From Mycobacterium sp. KBS0706 (lineage in GTDB: Bacteria > Pseudomonadota > Alphaproteobacteria > DSM-16000 > Inquilinaceae): a stretch of 55,671 nucleotides of DNA. Positions 44,501 through 52,566 of the stretch are shown here, piece after piece. Position 1 is the first letter of the stretch; each line of letters starts with the position of its first letter. A model generated the notes under the pieces. It had not been told where the DNA came from. It searched no databases and saw only the letters and a list, made by a program, of their open reading frames with translations. The stretch covers positions 1-55,671 of the forward strand of contig NZ_VCCH02000057.1 in assembly GCF_005938675.2 (NCBI RefSeq), in the 5' to 3' direction. The position numbers were made by a program, and so were the translations under genes.

Positions 44501-44710
44501 CGCTACCACAACGCCACGTCGCTCGGCGACCTGTCGCAGGCCAGCACATCCATCTTCAACGACCTCCTCTATCTGCTGCGCCGAGGCACGACAACTTACA
44601 GCGACGCTCAGGTCTCGGCGGCGTCGATCGGCGGCGCGCTGACGCCGGCGGAGGAAACCGCCCTCTACAATGCCAAGCACGCCTACCTGGTCGCCGTCGG
44701 CGCCGCCTGA
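41543..44710 (+). CDS. Central tail hub/host-specificity protein with receptor-binding end
   Basis: A 1055-residue protein. Residues about 1-55 are Ala/Gly-rich hydrophobic helices (IGAGSAFVGAAGAAAGAAG...). About 60-480 is the gpJ-like hub (RLYGRQRLGGVFLYYDSTPDGDL...GLCCTYVKY). About 505-605 is fibronectin-type, about 715-803 an Ig-like bacterial repeat, and about 806-1055 ends in a lectin-like beta-sandwich (LSTGFNPLTAGGHYGLND...LGDLSQASTSIFNDLLYLLRRG) likely to touch the receptor. It is the protein that defines host range, placed just before the fibre gene. Confidence 0.8.
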   Translation: MPAALPLAIGAGSAFVGAAGAAAGAAGAAGFLGLTVTGWTAIGVGLSIAGTLAQTLLAQTPDKPKMQDGDVSIKQAIPPRTRLYGRQRLGGVFLYYDSTPDGDLKTLICHAAHECDALEEHWLNDERVQVDDGVVTDDPWGKFEVVTIVHWSGAPDQSITDIDDDFWTTDHRGRGLCCTYVKYADLKDEDQIKVFPSGPPPYRTVLRGAKVFDPREEGTGPGDQEIDDETTWSWSDNAALVVLDYMTRLERGVPVGFGVALDRIDLDSFAAAADICDQEIPLKAGGVEPRWRAWGAYELTEDRKAVLQDLLDACGGRIIQGPDGKLGLTVGAPGSTAAVTLTEEHILEWDLNQGKPAIERINEVRATYVSQAWEWAETEAGIQLDQAAIDRNGVESSQIKLRFVPSESQAQRVAREVLRRGNPSHTGRIRTTLAGLDAWGERWIRLQIAELDIDALFEITGMSLNQADMTVSLEVTSYDGWWEWTAETDEQDPAVPPSDGDDDGEMPVPEHVAVTIAHRLYNMQMPVAVGVVTWDPPPRSVYVAKARYRPVTDPVSPWQPLPVAQDDNQVETFPLEDGTAYEAQVRFIGPRGSGSDWSPPASFTAVADPVAPLSPTNLTAQANTPAVGQVTVSAKAPNDPKHLSLRFYRNGSNAFGPDSGATLIDGPLYCAPLSTQSHVETVAPGDWWYFATSANWSNVESVPAGGVLAEVSPAAPAITSPAGPIGSYDKRPVVAGNGAVAGASIRLYANAVQVGTATAAGDGSWTATPSTDLGTGANAMTATQTVGGNESVASGSVTITIVAIDADAWAYIAAMTARPTYARQTLIKDLVESLKSAGVWAKLDALYLLAAHDAQAARLNAKAPATFALTAVSSPTFTTDRGYTGTGSGVTPGGYLSTGFNPLTAGGHYGLNDAHLAVWVRTASSSTTNGAMSEIGNGQAFISSKNATAGQIVTRLNDNVSTGVAAGTPNSTEFFCLSRAGSGAYSRYHNATSLGDLSQASTSIFNDLLYLLRRGTTTYSDAQVSAASIGGALTPAEETALYNAKHAYLVAVGAA

Positions 44711-44761
44711 CATTTCGCCGCCCTGGCGGCTTACATGACAACCTGATGGAGCGATGCCGCT

Positions 44762-47518
44762 ATGGCCACCCCGAACGTCGACGAGATCTGGGCGGACTAC
44801 AACCCCGACGGCTCGGCTCATGAGCCGAACAAGGTGGATGTCCGCCGCTGGGGCCGGTTCCTCGAGGCCATCTCCACGGCCGCCGGGATGGAGACTTATC
44901 CCAACAAGGCGGCGATGAATGCCGACCTGACGCAGGCTAATGGCCAGCCGGCGCTGCTGTGGTCCGATCCGACCCCGGCCAACAACTTCCCGACCGTCTG
45001 GGTCTACAACGACGCCACCGACACCTGGATCGCCGGCACCGATCGCATTCAGTCGCTGAAGGACCTCGTCGACCTGATGCACGCCACCATGCGTCGGGTC
45101 GTGGTGCTGTCGAACGAGATCATCATCGACCGCCTTAACGTGCTCGGCGGCGGCACCTGGCAGGTCTACATCCCGCGCGCGATCTTCATCGACACCCCTG
45201 GCGCGACGGCGAGCAACATCACTGCCGCCAATGCCGACAGCACAGAAAAGCCTGGCTGGTGCAAGTTGACGATTCCGGCGACCCCGTCAATCCAGCGGAG
45301 CTTCGTCTACCTTGACCGGGCCGACAACACCTTCAAAGTCATCGGTGCGACCGGCGGCGACTTCACTCTGCCGGCTACGGGGGCGGATCAAATCGTCCCG
45401 ATCATCACGTTTCCGGCCACGAGCGCCGGCTATTGGTCGCCGTACCGGGTCCGCGACCTTAGCCCGGCCAGTCAGATCTCGGGCTTCGCGCCGTTGACGC
45501 CGATGGTCCACAGCCGGGCCGAGAACAAGGTGCTGATCCCCAGCGCCACGGTCCGCAGCGAGGCGGCGATCTTCAGCCACACGGTGGCGGCGACCGACCG
45601 CTACGAGGCCTTCGACACGACGGCGTCGAACACCGCCATCATCACCTATTGGTGGGACTTCCGGACCGGCGTGAACCAGTACAAGGCTACCGCCGGCGGC
45701 GCTACGCCATTCCAGGTCGACCCGACGATCGGCATCCTCATCGGCTGGAGCTGGGGCGGCGAGTTCTTCTCGCCGTGGCCACACATCGGCCGCATGGGGC
45801 AGGGGCTCGGCAAGAACGACTTTGCCTGGGGCAAGGGCGACCGTCTGCTGTCGTCTCCCTTCGTATGGGAGAACAAGCCATCGCGGCTGGAGATGGTCGA
45901 CGTGGCCGACGCGGCGCTGATCGCCGCCGGCTTCGGCCGCGCCATCCGCTCGATCGATTCGGCCTTGGCGTGGCCCTACATCGGCGACAAAATCCCGGAC
46001 AATCGAGCCGGCAAGCCATTCTTCGCCCGGGTCTGGCTAGAGGCAACCGTCGACAACACCTATGGCGCTCCGACCATCCGGTTCCTGAAGTCCAACGGAA
46101 CGACGGCGCAGAGCATCCCGCTGGTGCTGGAGAAGACGATCTCGAATCGGGCGGCAATATACAGCATCGCCTCGACGGTACCGGACTGGCAGGTCAACAA
46201 CCCGGGCGCCGGTGAGTACACCTATGTGCTACTCGGCACCGGCCTGTCCGGCGGCACGCCGGAGGTTCGCGTTGCCGGCGTGCAGTACGCCTTCGGCCAG
46301 GGTGCGCAGTGGGTCGAGAGGAACGACTTTCCGACGACCCCGGCGAATGGCATCCGCCTCTCCAACCTGGAGGCCCAGGCGACGGTGACCGATCCGATGC
46401 CGTCGATCCTCTATGGTGAAGATCTGTGGCTGATCCTGGGACGGAAACAGTTGCTGCACATCGACAACCTCTATGAGAAGCGGACCGAGCGGAAGGGCGT
46501 GCTGACGACCCTGTCCGCCCCCAATCCGAACATCAACGATCTTGCCGCCAAGCCCTATGAACAGACGAAGGAGGCGGGCTCCTTCGTCATCGATCCGGGC
46601 GAGCTCGGCGCCAGCGCAAACCTGTGGGCGCATCGCTACAGCGATCCCGCCGGCGGGGCTGGGCTCGGCCGGTCCTATCGATCGGCGGCCATCACAGTTC
46701 ACAAGGCCGCGGTGTCCGGGGCCGGCGCGGTCCGCGTGATGGGCATCGGCGACAGCATCATGTCGCAGACGCTTTCCCTCTATGTTCAGTCGATCCTATC
46801 GGCCCGCGGCAATTCGGTGACGATGTCCGGCACATGCGGCCTGAACGAGGGGCGCCCAGGCTCAACCATCACCGACCATATCCGGGCCCGCACCAGCTAT
46901 CTGACGCCGGTCACCAGTTTCTCCGGTTATCTCGCGGCGACCCTGGCCGAGAAACAATTGATGGACCCATGGACTCGCCCGTCGGTCGGCGGCGACCCAG
47001 CCGGCTCGATCTACAATGGCCGCATTTACGACTTTTCCTACTATCTGACCGGCACCGGCATCACGCCGCCGACACACGTCTGGATCTGCCTCGGCACCAA
47101 TGACATCGGCTCATATGCGCCGAGCGAGGCAGCGGAGTGGATCGAGAAGGGGATCATCATCATGGTGGGCTCAATCCTGGCCGCAGTGCCGGGGGTCAAG
47201 ATCGCGCTCGCGCTGCCGACCCTGCCGCGGATGGCTGCTGGCGACGCCCGTTGGAACGATGCCTATGGCCTAGCGGTGCGTAAGATCCTGAAGTTCAAGC
47301 GGACGCTGGCCAATCCGCAGGTCAAGGTGCTGCCGATCTGGGCCCACATCAACCAAGTCACGGCCTTCGCCAGCAGCGAGGTGGTGGTCTCGACCGACGC
47401 CGACACGGGCATGCAAACGCTGGACAACGGCGACATGTTGCACCCGTCGCAGGCTGGCATGCATCAGTATGCCGAGGTGGTGGCAGCCTGGGTGGCGAAC
47501 ACCTTCGACGGGACCTGA
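44762..47518 (+). CDS. Tail fibre with C-terminal SGNH hydrolase domain
   Basis: A 918-residue protein. The N-terminal 110 residues (DEIWADYNPDGSAHEPNKVDVRRWG) look like a particle-anchoring domain, the middle is beta-rich, and residues about 655-905 form an SGNH/GDSL esterase: GDS with Ser665, GTND with Asn780, and DMLH with Asp891 and His894. Such domains de-acetylate surface polysaccharide, fitting the acyltransferase encoded immediately downstream. Gene order (last structural gene) and length fit a host-recognition fibre. Confidence 0.8.
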   Translation: MATPNVDEIWADYNPDGSAHEPNKVDVRRWGRFLEAISTAAGMETYPNKAAMNADLTQANGQPALLWSDPTPANNFPTVWVYNDATDTWIAGTDRIQSLKDLVDLMHATMRRVVVLSNEIIIDRLNVLGGGTWQVYIPRAIFIDTPGATASNITAANADSTEKPGWCKLTIPATPSIQRSFVYLDRADNTFKVIGATGGDFTLPATGADQIVPIITFPATSAGYWSPYRVRDLSPASQISGFAPLTPMVHSRAENKVLIPSATVRSEAAIFSHTVAATDRYEAFDTTASNTAIITYWWDFRTGVNQYKATAGGATPFQVDPTIGILIGWSWGGEFFSPWPHIGRMGQGLGKNDFAWGKGDRLLSSPFVWENKPSRLEMVDVADAALIAAGFGRAIRSIDSALAWPYIGDKIPDNRAGKPFFARVWLEATVDNTYGAPTIRFLKSNGTTAQSIPLVLEKTISNRAAIYSIASTVPDWQVNNPGAGEYTYVLLGTGLSGGTPEVRVAGVQYAFGQGAQWVERNDFPTTPANGIRLSNLEAQATVTDPMPSILYGEDLWLILGRKQLLHIDNLYEKRTERKGVLTTLSAPNPNINDLAAKPYEQTKEAGSFVIDPGELGASANLWAHRYSDPAGGAGLGRSYRSAAITVHKAAVSGAGAVRVMGIGDSIMSQTLSLYVQSILSARGNSVTMSGTCGLNEGRPGSTITDHIRARTSYLTPVTSFSGYLAATLAEKQLMDPWTRPSVGGDPAGSIYNGRIYDFSYYLTGTGITPPTHVWICLGTNDIGSYAPSEAAEWIEKGIIIMVGSILAAVPGVKIALALPTLPRMAAGDARWNDAYGLAVRKILKFKRTLANPQVKVLPIWAHINQVTAFASSEVVVSTDADTGMQTLDNGDMLHPSQAGMHQYAEVVAAWVANTFDGT

Positions 47519-47594
47519 TCGGCGGTTGCGTTCGCCCTGTGGTGCGGGCACCATCCGCCCGTCGTAATGGCGGCCAGGAGGAGGGTCGGGCGGA

Positions 47595-48098
47595 GTGAAG
47601 CGCGCAATTCGGGCCCTGCTCCGCTCGGCGCCGGCGAGATTGCTGGTACGCTGCCTCATGGTGGTAGGTCGCGCATCCTCAAGCCTGGCGAGCGCAGCCA
47701 AGACGGCCACGCTGTTCCCGCGATCGGAGGATTGCTTCTGCCATTGGTCTGCGGAGGTAAAGAACCCCAGCTACATCAGTCTTGGGCGGGGTGTAATCAT
47801 CGGTCCGCGCTGCACGATTGGTGCCGCCTCGGCGATACATCTGGGCGATCACGTGCACCTATCGAAGGGCGTCTATGTGGAGACCGCTGGTCTCGATTTC
47901 TCGGCTGCGGCGCCCTATCCGCACGTGCATAAGCCGATCGCGATCGGCGAAGGCGTCTGGGTCGGTGCGGACGCAATTGTCCTCGGTGGCGTTACGATTG
48001 GTGATCGGGCGGTGATCGGTGCGGGTGCAGTCGTCAGCAGAGACGTCCCGCCGGACACGATTGTAACCGGCCAGCCAACGCGGCAGAGGCCGAGGTGA
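47595..48098 (+). CDS. Hexapeptide-repeat acyltransferase (LbH type)
   Basis: From GTG 47595 the product has 167 residues. Residues about 55-160 are left-handed beta-helix turns (YISLGRGVIIGPRCTIGAASAIHLGDHVHLSKGVYVET, then IGEGVWVGADAIVLGGVTIGDRAVIGAGAVVSRDVP), with His residues suited to acetyl transfer. Proteins of this type O-acetylate sugars in surface polysaccharides. It lies between an SGNH fibre and a Wzy-like polymerase, suggesting that the prophage alters its own receptor. GGAGGAGG lies a little upstream of the GTG. Confidence 0.8.
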   Translation: MKRAIRALLRSAPARLLVRCLMVVGRASSSLASAAKTATLFPRSEDCFCHWSAEVKNPSYISLGRGVIIGPRCTIGAASAIHLGDHVHLSKGVYVETAGLDFSAAAPYPHVHKPIAIGEGVWVGADAIVLGGVTIGDRAVIGAGAVVSRDVPPDTIVTGQPTRQRPR

Positions 48099-48105
48099 TG
48101 TGTCC

Positions 48106-49395
48106 TTAAGCCATCACCTCGCGGCCCATTGCGCGTGGCCTGCTTCGCGCCACCACGATGGCAAGCCAGAGAGCTCCGAACGCCAGATTGTAGAAGATCC
48201 CATAAGCTGACATGAATGTGTTCACGACGATGGCCGATGCCACCTGCATGACGAAGGCAATATAAAGCGGGAGTACTGCTATCTCGCCGGCCAGCACCCG
48301 GCTGCGAGTCCACGAGATGAGAGCCCCGAGCAGAAAACAGAAGACTGGAGCGAAGGCGCCAAAATCGACAAAGAACGGCCCGAACATCGTCGTGTAGATG
48401 CCGACCCGCGGGGTCGACATCGTTACCAAGTTACCATCGTAGTCCAACCCCCAAAGAGCGTGGGCCAGTCGGACAAAAATAGAAAACGTATATCCACCCC
48501 ATTGCTCGCCATTATGATAGTGCTCGGTTAGATAAACAAATTCGGGAACGCCGTGAAGAACATACTGAGCGAAGGTAGTTCCAATGAAAACGGTGTCGCG
48601 TCCCCAATCGGAGAGATTTGCTACAAACCTGAAATAATCTGATGTTACTGGTACCATGTGTGTGAAGGCAGATAATTTAATAGATTTCTCTATATTCAAT
48701 CCGAATTCACTAATTCTGGCAATGAATAGTATTCCACCAAGGTAAAGAAGAGTCAAAACAAACGCGATGCAGAATGCGATGATCTTCTTTGATGTGTGTG
48801 GGAAGATAATGAGGCGGGAAATCAGCAGCATCCCGATGCTCATAAACATACTGGATCGGGAGCCGATTACGATGGTAAGAACAGGCCATAGCAGAGCCAA
48901 TCCGATGCTCATCCATGCTCGACCGACTCTTGCGCCGTTCCGGCGTCCCACCGCGTGGAACATGTAAGGTGCCAACGTGAACGGTATCAGCAGCGTTGAG
49001 GCCATTGAGAAGGCACTAGCGCCGGCTGTTTCGATCTTTTCTCGATTCTCGAAAAAGCCGACGTCGACCGACAAGCCGCGCAACACCGCCCAGTCGAAGA
49101 TTCTTAGCCCGATGCCCAGCAATCCGAGCGCGAAGGTGACTCGGTATAGGCGCGTCCACTCATCCGGATCCGCCGGCCGGCTCGTACGCGTGCGTGACTC
49201 GAATAGTACGAGCCCCAAGAGCAGGCTAACGAGGCATCCACCAAGAAGGATGTAGGGATAGGTGGCGGGCGACGTGTACATCTCGACCGGTGCAAGCCAG
49301 TAGATGGTCAGCCAGGCCACGCACATCCACAGCAGCACGCTGACGGGTGTCAATGCGCGAGGGTTGATCAGGCTGTATTCGGCAAGCCGGGTCAT
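48106..49395 (-). CDS. O-antigen polymerase-like (Wzy) multi-spanning membrane protein
   Basis: A 429-residue protein from ATG 49395 with 10-12 hydrophobic segments. The large loop (VGFFENREKIETAGASAFS...VIGSRSSMF) and the second loop (GVPEFVYLTEHYHNGEQWGGYTFS) match oligosaccharide-unit polymerases. It would join repeat units in the periplasm and so change O-antigen linkage, as seroconverting phages do. Its GC content is visibly lower than that of the structural genes, a sign of recent transfer. It is transcribed against the late operon; its ribosome site is weak. Confidence 0.75.
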   Translation of the reverse strand: MTRLAEYSLINPRALTPVSVLLWMCVAWLTIYWLAPVEMYTSPATYPYILLGGCLVSLLLGLVLFESRTRTSRPADPDEWTRLYRVTFALGLLGIGLRIFDWAVLRGLSVDVGFFENREKIETAGASAFSMASTLLIPFTLAPYMFHAVGRRNGARVGRAWMSIGLALLWPVLTIVIGSRSSMFMSIGMLLISRLIIFPHTSKKIIAFCIAFVLTLLYLGGILFIARISEFGLNIEKSIKLSAFTHMVPVTSDYFRFVANLSDWGRDTVFIGTTFAQYVLHGVPEFVYLTEHYHNGEQWGGYTFSIFVRLAHALWGLDYDGNLVTMSTPRVGIYTTMFGPFFVDFGAFAPVFCFLLGALISWTRSRVLAGEIAVLPLYIAFVMQVASAIVVNTFMSAYGIFYNLAFGALWLAIVVARSRPRAMGREVMA

Positions 49396-49461
49396 ATGCA
49401 ATTCGCCACGATGAATCTGGCCGATCTTGGCCGCTCCCGGCGTTGAACGCCAGCGCCTTTC

Positions 49462-49483
49462 GCCCGCCTCCGGCGGGCTTTTT
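49462..49483 (+). terminator. Terminator-like hairpin before the lysis region
   Basis: GCCCGCC (49462-49468), loop TCC, GGCGGGC (49472-49478), then TTTTT: a textbook factor-independent terminator, followed at once by AAAGGAGG and ATG 49506. Entry into the lysis genes from upstream would need read-through. Confidence 0.75.
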
Positions 49484-49505
49484 CATGCCCGGAAAGGAGG
49501 AGCGG

Positions 49506-49877
49506 ATGCAGGAGGTGCTGCCGCCGGAGAACATCGTCATCCGCAAGGACAGCCCGGCCGCCTGGGTCTATCGGATCTGCTTGTTCGTCGGCCTGGCCGT
49601 GATGGGCGGCCTCGGCTACCGCATCTCGGAATCGATTCTGAGCCGGCTGGACGGCCTGTTCGGCGTGGTCGCCAAGGTCGACCAGCTGGCGAAGGACCAA
49701 GCCGAGGTGAAGGTCATCGTCGACCAGTTGGCGAGAGACCGGGCCGGCTACGCCGCCGCGGCCGATTTGCAGGGGCTGACCGGGCGGGTCGACAAACTGA
49801 CTGGCCGCGTTGACGCCATTGAGCCGCTGCTCAACAGCCTCGTGGCGCCGGTCGAACGCCCCCGGCCGGCGAAATGA
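49506..49877 (+). CDS. Small membrane protein with coiled coil, holin candidate
   Basis: A 123-residue product with a very strong AAAGGAGGAG site before ATG 49506. Residues about 20-40 are a membrane segment (WVYRICLFVGLAVMGGLGY), and 45-110 are heptads (VAKVDQLAKDQAEVKVIVDQLARD...LTGRVDKLTGRVDAIEPLL). It opens the lysis region. A one-segment pinholin-type function is possible; the long coiled coil could instead anchor other proteins. Confidence 0.65.
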   Translation: MQEVLPPENIVIRKDSPAAWVYRICLFVGLAVMGGLGYRISESILSRLDGLFGVVAKVDQLAKDQAEVKVIVDQLARDRAGYAAAADLQGLTGRVDKLTGRVDAIEPLLNSLVAPVERPRPAK

Positions 49878-50177
49878 GGCCATCATCCTGCTGCCGGCGC
49901 TGGGCGCGTATCCGGCCGAGGTTGTCAAGCGCCCGGTGATGGCGCCGGTCGACCGGCCCGGCCGCCGAACGACATCACGATCCGATGCGGCGGGGAGTGG
50001 GAGCGATCCGGCTACGGACCGCGGCGGCCGAGCAGATCGCGGCGCGGCAGGAAGCCCAGGCCGCGGCCGAGGCGGCGACCGCGGAACGCGACCGGCGACG
50101 GGGCGGGGCGGGGCGGTGCAGGTCCTGCACCGGCTCGGCTTCGGTCTGCAATCGGCTCGCCGGCCTCGACGTCCGCC
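49878..50177. other. Unassigned stretch in the lysis region
   Basis: About 300 bases. A rightward frame from ATG 49985 begins with a helical stretch (EQIAARQEAQAAAEAATAERD) that could be real, but it then runs antisense through the lipoprotein gene with poor composition. Possibly a decayed small lysis or tail gene; I do not call it. Confidence 0.4.
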
Positions 50178-50378
50178 TCATTTCGGCGGCTGGCCTTGGA
50201 AGACGATGCCGCCCTGTGGGCCCACGGTGCCGCCGAGGTCCTTCACCAGAGGTTCGGCGGCCCGGTCCAGCACGCTGGGCTGCTTGGGCTTCGGCGGGGG
50301 AGTCGGCCCCCACTCGCCGGAGCACGCTGACAGCCCGGCCAACAGCATCGCGGCCCCGATCTTCGGCAGCGTGTTCAT
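50178..50378 (-). CDS. Small lipoprotein
   Basis: A 66-residue product from ATG 50378 with AAGGGGGAG upstream. Residues 1-19 form a lipoprotein signal ending in the lipobox LSAC, and the mature part is Pro/Lys-rich then Gly-rich (GEWGPTPPPKPKQP). It is transcribed leftward against the lysis genes. It might be an outer-membrane exclusion lipoprotein made by the prophage; an outer spanin role is less likely because a separate Rz1-like gene exists. Confidence 0.7.
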   Translation of the reverse strand: MNTLPKIGAAMLLAGLSACSGEWGPTPPPKPKQPSVLDRAAEPLVKDLGGTVGPQGGIVFQGQPPK

Positions 50379-50451
50379 GTCCACTCCCCCTTGACAGTCG
50401 CACCGATGCTAGCGCCTGCCGCGACCCAGCGGCAGAGACAATCCGTCAACC

Positions 50452-50476
50452 AGCCCCGCCTCGCGCGGGGCTCTTC
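50452..50476 (+). terminator. GC hairpin before the lysin gene
   Basis: AGCCCCGC (50452-50459) pairs with GCGGGGCT (50465-50472), followed by CTTCC, then AGGAGA and ATG 50494. Same layout as the hairpins before the tail tube and terminase genes. Confidence 0.6.
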
Positions 50477-50493
50477 CATTCCAGGAGACCGCC

Positions 50494-51171
50494 ATGGCTG
50501 GACAGACCCGCGGCGAGCGGAATCTGAACCCGGGGAACATCGAGCGGAGCTCGGCCAACAAGTGGCAGGGCCGACTCTCCGACGCAGACTACCGCAACAC
50601 CACCGAGTACCGCCAGAACGGCGCCCGGTTCGAGGTGTTCTCGGCTGTCGAATGGGGAATCCGAGCCCTGGCCGTGCTGCTGATCGCCTATCAAGACCGG
50701 CACGGCCTGCGGACGATCAGCAGCATCATCAATCGCTGGGCGCCGCCGGGCGAGAATATGAGCTCGGCCTATGTCGACCATGTCGCCCGGCTGACCGGCT
50801 TCGGGCCGGACGCCGTGCTGGACCTGCACGGCTACGCCCACCTCGCGCCGCTGGTGCGCGCCATCGTCACCCACGAGAACGGCCGGTGCGTCTACAGCCA
50901 AGCCACCCTCGACGACGGGCTGTTCCGCGCCGGGGTGAAGCCGCCTGGCAAGGTGGTGTCTAGCCGTGCCGCAAACGTGGCCAAGACAGCCGCTATCGCC
51001 GGCGGCGGCAGCATCGCGCTGGTCGGTGCCGTCACCGACGGGCTGCAGACGGCGGCGCCGGCGATCCCGATTATCCGCGACATCGCCGCGTTGCCCTGGT
51101 GGCTGCTGCTGGCCGGCGGCGCGGCGGCCACGATCGCCATCATCGTCTGGCTGGCGCTGAGACGGAAATGA
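50494..51171 (+). CDS. Phage lysin/virion-type protein with C-terminal membrane segments
   Basis: A 225-residue product from ATG 50494. Residues about 5-125 (RGERNLNPGNIERSSANKWQGRL...GIRALAVLLIAYQDRHGLRTISSIINRWAPPGENMSSAYVDHV) match the P5/structural-lysin family of phage muralytic proteins. Residues about 165-180 and 200-222 are hydrophobic (AIAGGGSIALVGAV; WWLLLAGGAAATIAIIVWLAL), so the enzyme would be tied to the membrane. Fusion of lysin and holin-like segments would be an unusual economy. The next gene starts inside its stop. Confidence 0.75.
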   Translation: MAGQTRGERNLNPGNIERSSANKWQGRLSDADYRNTTEYRQNGARFEVFSAVEWGIRALAVLLIAYQDRHGLRTISSIINRWAPPGENMSSAYVDHVARLTGFGPDAVLDLHGYAHLAPLVRAIVTHENGRCVYSQATLDDGLFRAGVKPPGKVVSSRAANVAKTAAIAGGGSIALVGAVTDGLQTAAPAIPIIRDIAALPWWLLLAGGAAATIAIIVWLALRRK

Positions 51172-51434
51172 TCGCCGCGGCGTGGGCCTGGTTCGCCGGC
51201 TCGAAGCTGGGCCGGTGGATCATCGCTGCCGGCGCTGTGGTGCTGGCGATCGGAGGCGCCCTGCTGCTCGGCCGGCGACAGGGTCGCCAGGCGCAGGAAC
51301 GGGAACAGGAGGCGGAAGATCATGAAGCCTATCGCGACGCGGTCGACACGCGGAACCGGATCGAGGATCGCATTCGCCGCGCTGGTGACGGCACCGCTGC
51401 TGACGAGCTGCGGAAGCGGTGGTCGCGCGACTGA
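51168..51434 (+). CDS. Inner-membrane spanin subunit (Rz-like)
   Basis: An 88-residue product overlapping the lysin stop (ATGA). Residues about 15-37 are a membrane anchor (LGRWIIAAGAVVLAIGGALLLG), and the remainder is a charged helix (QGRQAQEREQEAEDHEAYRDAVDTRNRIEDRIRR). This is the i-spanin form that joins the inner membrane to an outer-membrane lipoprotein to complete lysis. The Rz1-like gene overlaps its end in another frame. Confidence 0.8.
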   Translation: MIAAAWAWFAGSKLGRWIIAAGAVVLAIGGALLLGRRQGRQAQEREQEAEDHEAYRDAVDTRNRIEDRIRRAGDGTAADELRKRWSRD

Positions 51435-51549
51435 TTGCGCCTGGGCTCGGCCGATCTACACCAGCCAGGCCGACAAGCTGACCGATGGTACGGCCCGGCA
51501 GATCCTGGCACAGAATGAGACGGGAGCGGAAATCTGTGGGTGGAAGTGA
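51322..51549 (+). CDS. Outer-membrane spanin lipoprotein (Rz1-like)
   Basis: A 75-residue product starting inside the i-spanin gene in the +1 frame. Residues 15-30 are a signal ending in the lipobox LLTSC, and the short mature chain (WARPIYTSQADKLTDGTARQILAQNETGAEICGW) fits a phage outer spanin. Overlap of the two genes in different frames is the standard Rz/Rz1 arrangement and supports both calls. Confidence 0.8.
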   Translation: MKPIATRSTRGTGSRIAFAALVTAPLLTSCGSGGRATDCAWARPIYTSQADKLTDGTARQILAQNETGAEICGWK

Positions 51550-51652
51550 TCGTTGTGTCGGATAAAGGCATTGCGCCGCTGCGCTCGCGTTGGCAGACTG
51601 ACGCGCTCGATGCGGGGAAATTCGCGACAAGTTTTTTCGAAGAGCTGCCCTG

Positions 51653-52420
51653 ATGAATATGGTCAATGGTCATGAAGGCATCGCTGGAGAAGCGCAGTCG
51701 CTCGACAAGCAGCACTATGACAATGAAGTGCAATACTTCGAGGTTCCCGGATTCTTAGACCGTCATGAAGCCATGATGCGAGAGTATCAGGCGTCATTTA
51801 AGCCAAAGTTGGCCCACTATGCCGCGAAGCGAGGAGGCATCCGAACGCTCGAACTTGGGGCCGGCACGTGCACGATGTCGTTGATGCTGTCGCGAGAGCC
51901 GTGGGTCCGGTCGATGCACTGCTCGGATATATCTGCAACGCGGATGTCCGCCCTGGCTGACCGCATTGCTGCTCGTGTGGGCGGAACGACAGAGCGGATG
52001 ACGTTCTCTGAAGCAGACTTCACCGACCCGTTGAGTTTTGCGGATAAGTCATTCGAGGTAGTTTTTTTTGATTCGGCGCTTCATCATTCGCGAAATATGT
52101 GGACGACGCTGCGTGAATGTCATCGTATTCTAGCTGATGGCGGATTGCTTATCGCACAAAGAGAGCAGTACCTTGGTCGGCTCACTTATGGACCGATTCT
52201 GCGCCGCATTCTTAGATCACGACAGGTACGAGATGGAGTGACTGAGAATGCATACTTCAAGGAGCAGTACAACTACTATCTGCGGGCGACTGGTTTCCTT
52301 CCGTCGTTTGTTCCAGTCTCGCATGGCCGACTCCACTATATAGCCCCCCTCAACGGCTGGGTGCACAGCAAATGGACGATCATCGCAGAGAGGATGACGC
52401 AGGCGCCGTACCTCGGATGA
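51653..52420 (+). CDS. SAM-dependent methyltransferase
   Basis: A 255-residue class I methyltransferase: motif I TLELGAGTCTMSL (about 65-77), the acidic end of strand 2 (HCSDIS), and motif IV-V FEVVFFDSALHHS then ECHRILADGGLLIAQRE. It could methylate a sugar of the surface polysaccharide or its carrier lipid. Base composition is lower in GC than the phage, like the neighbouring flippase. The ribosome site before ATG 51653 is weak; ATG 51659 is an alternative. Confidence 0.8.
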   Translation: MNMVNGHEGIAGEAQSLDKQHYDNEVQYFEVPGFLDRHEAMMREYQASFKPKLAHYAAKRGGIRTLELGAGTCTMSLMLSREPWVRSMHCSDISATRMSALADRIAARVGGTTERMTFSEADFTDPLSFADKSFEVVFFDSALHHSRNMWTTLRECHRILADGGLLIAQREQYLGRLTYGPILRRILRSRQVRDGVTENAYFKEQYNYYLRATGFLPSFVPVSHGRLHYIAPLNGWVHSKWTIIAERMTQAPYLG

Positions 52421-52557
52421 GTCTGACCGACAGGCGCCCCTTCCTCGAGCGGCTTGAGGAGGCCCTCGCTGAGCCTGAGGGTCAACGAGATCCAGAATGG
52501 CGAGCGCGCCGGGTCGCTGAGTGTCAGGTATACAGCAATTCCATGCTATGGATCTGA
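52417..52557 (+). CDS. Very small hypothetical protein
   Basis: A 46-residue product starting in the methyltransferase stop (ATGA) and ending nine bases before the flippase start. It is charged and helical (PFLERLEEALAEPEGQRDPEWRARRVAE). Tight coupling on both sides favours a real gene, but it has no known family. Confidence 0.5.
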   Translation: MSLTDRRPFLERLEEALAEPEGQRDPEWRARRVAECQVYSNSMLWI

Positions 52558-52566
52558 CGAGATAAA

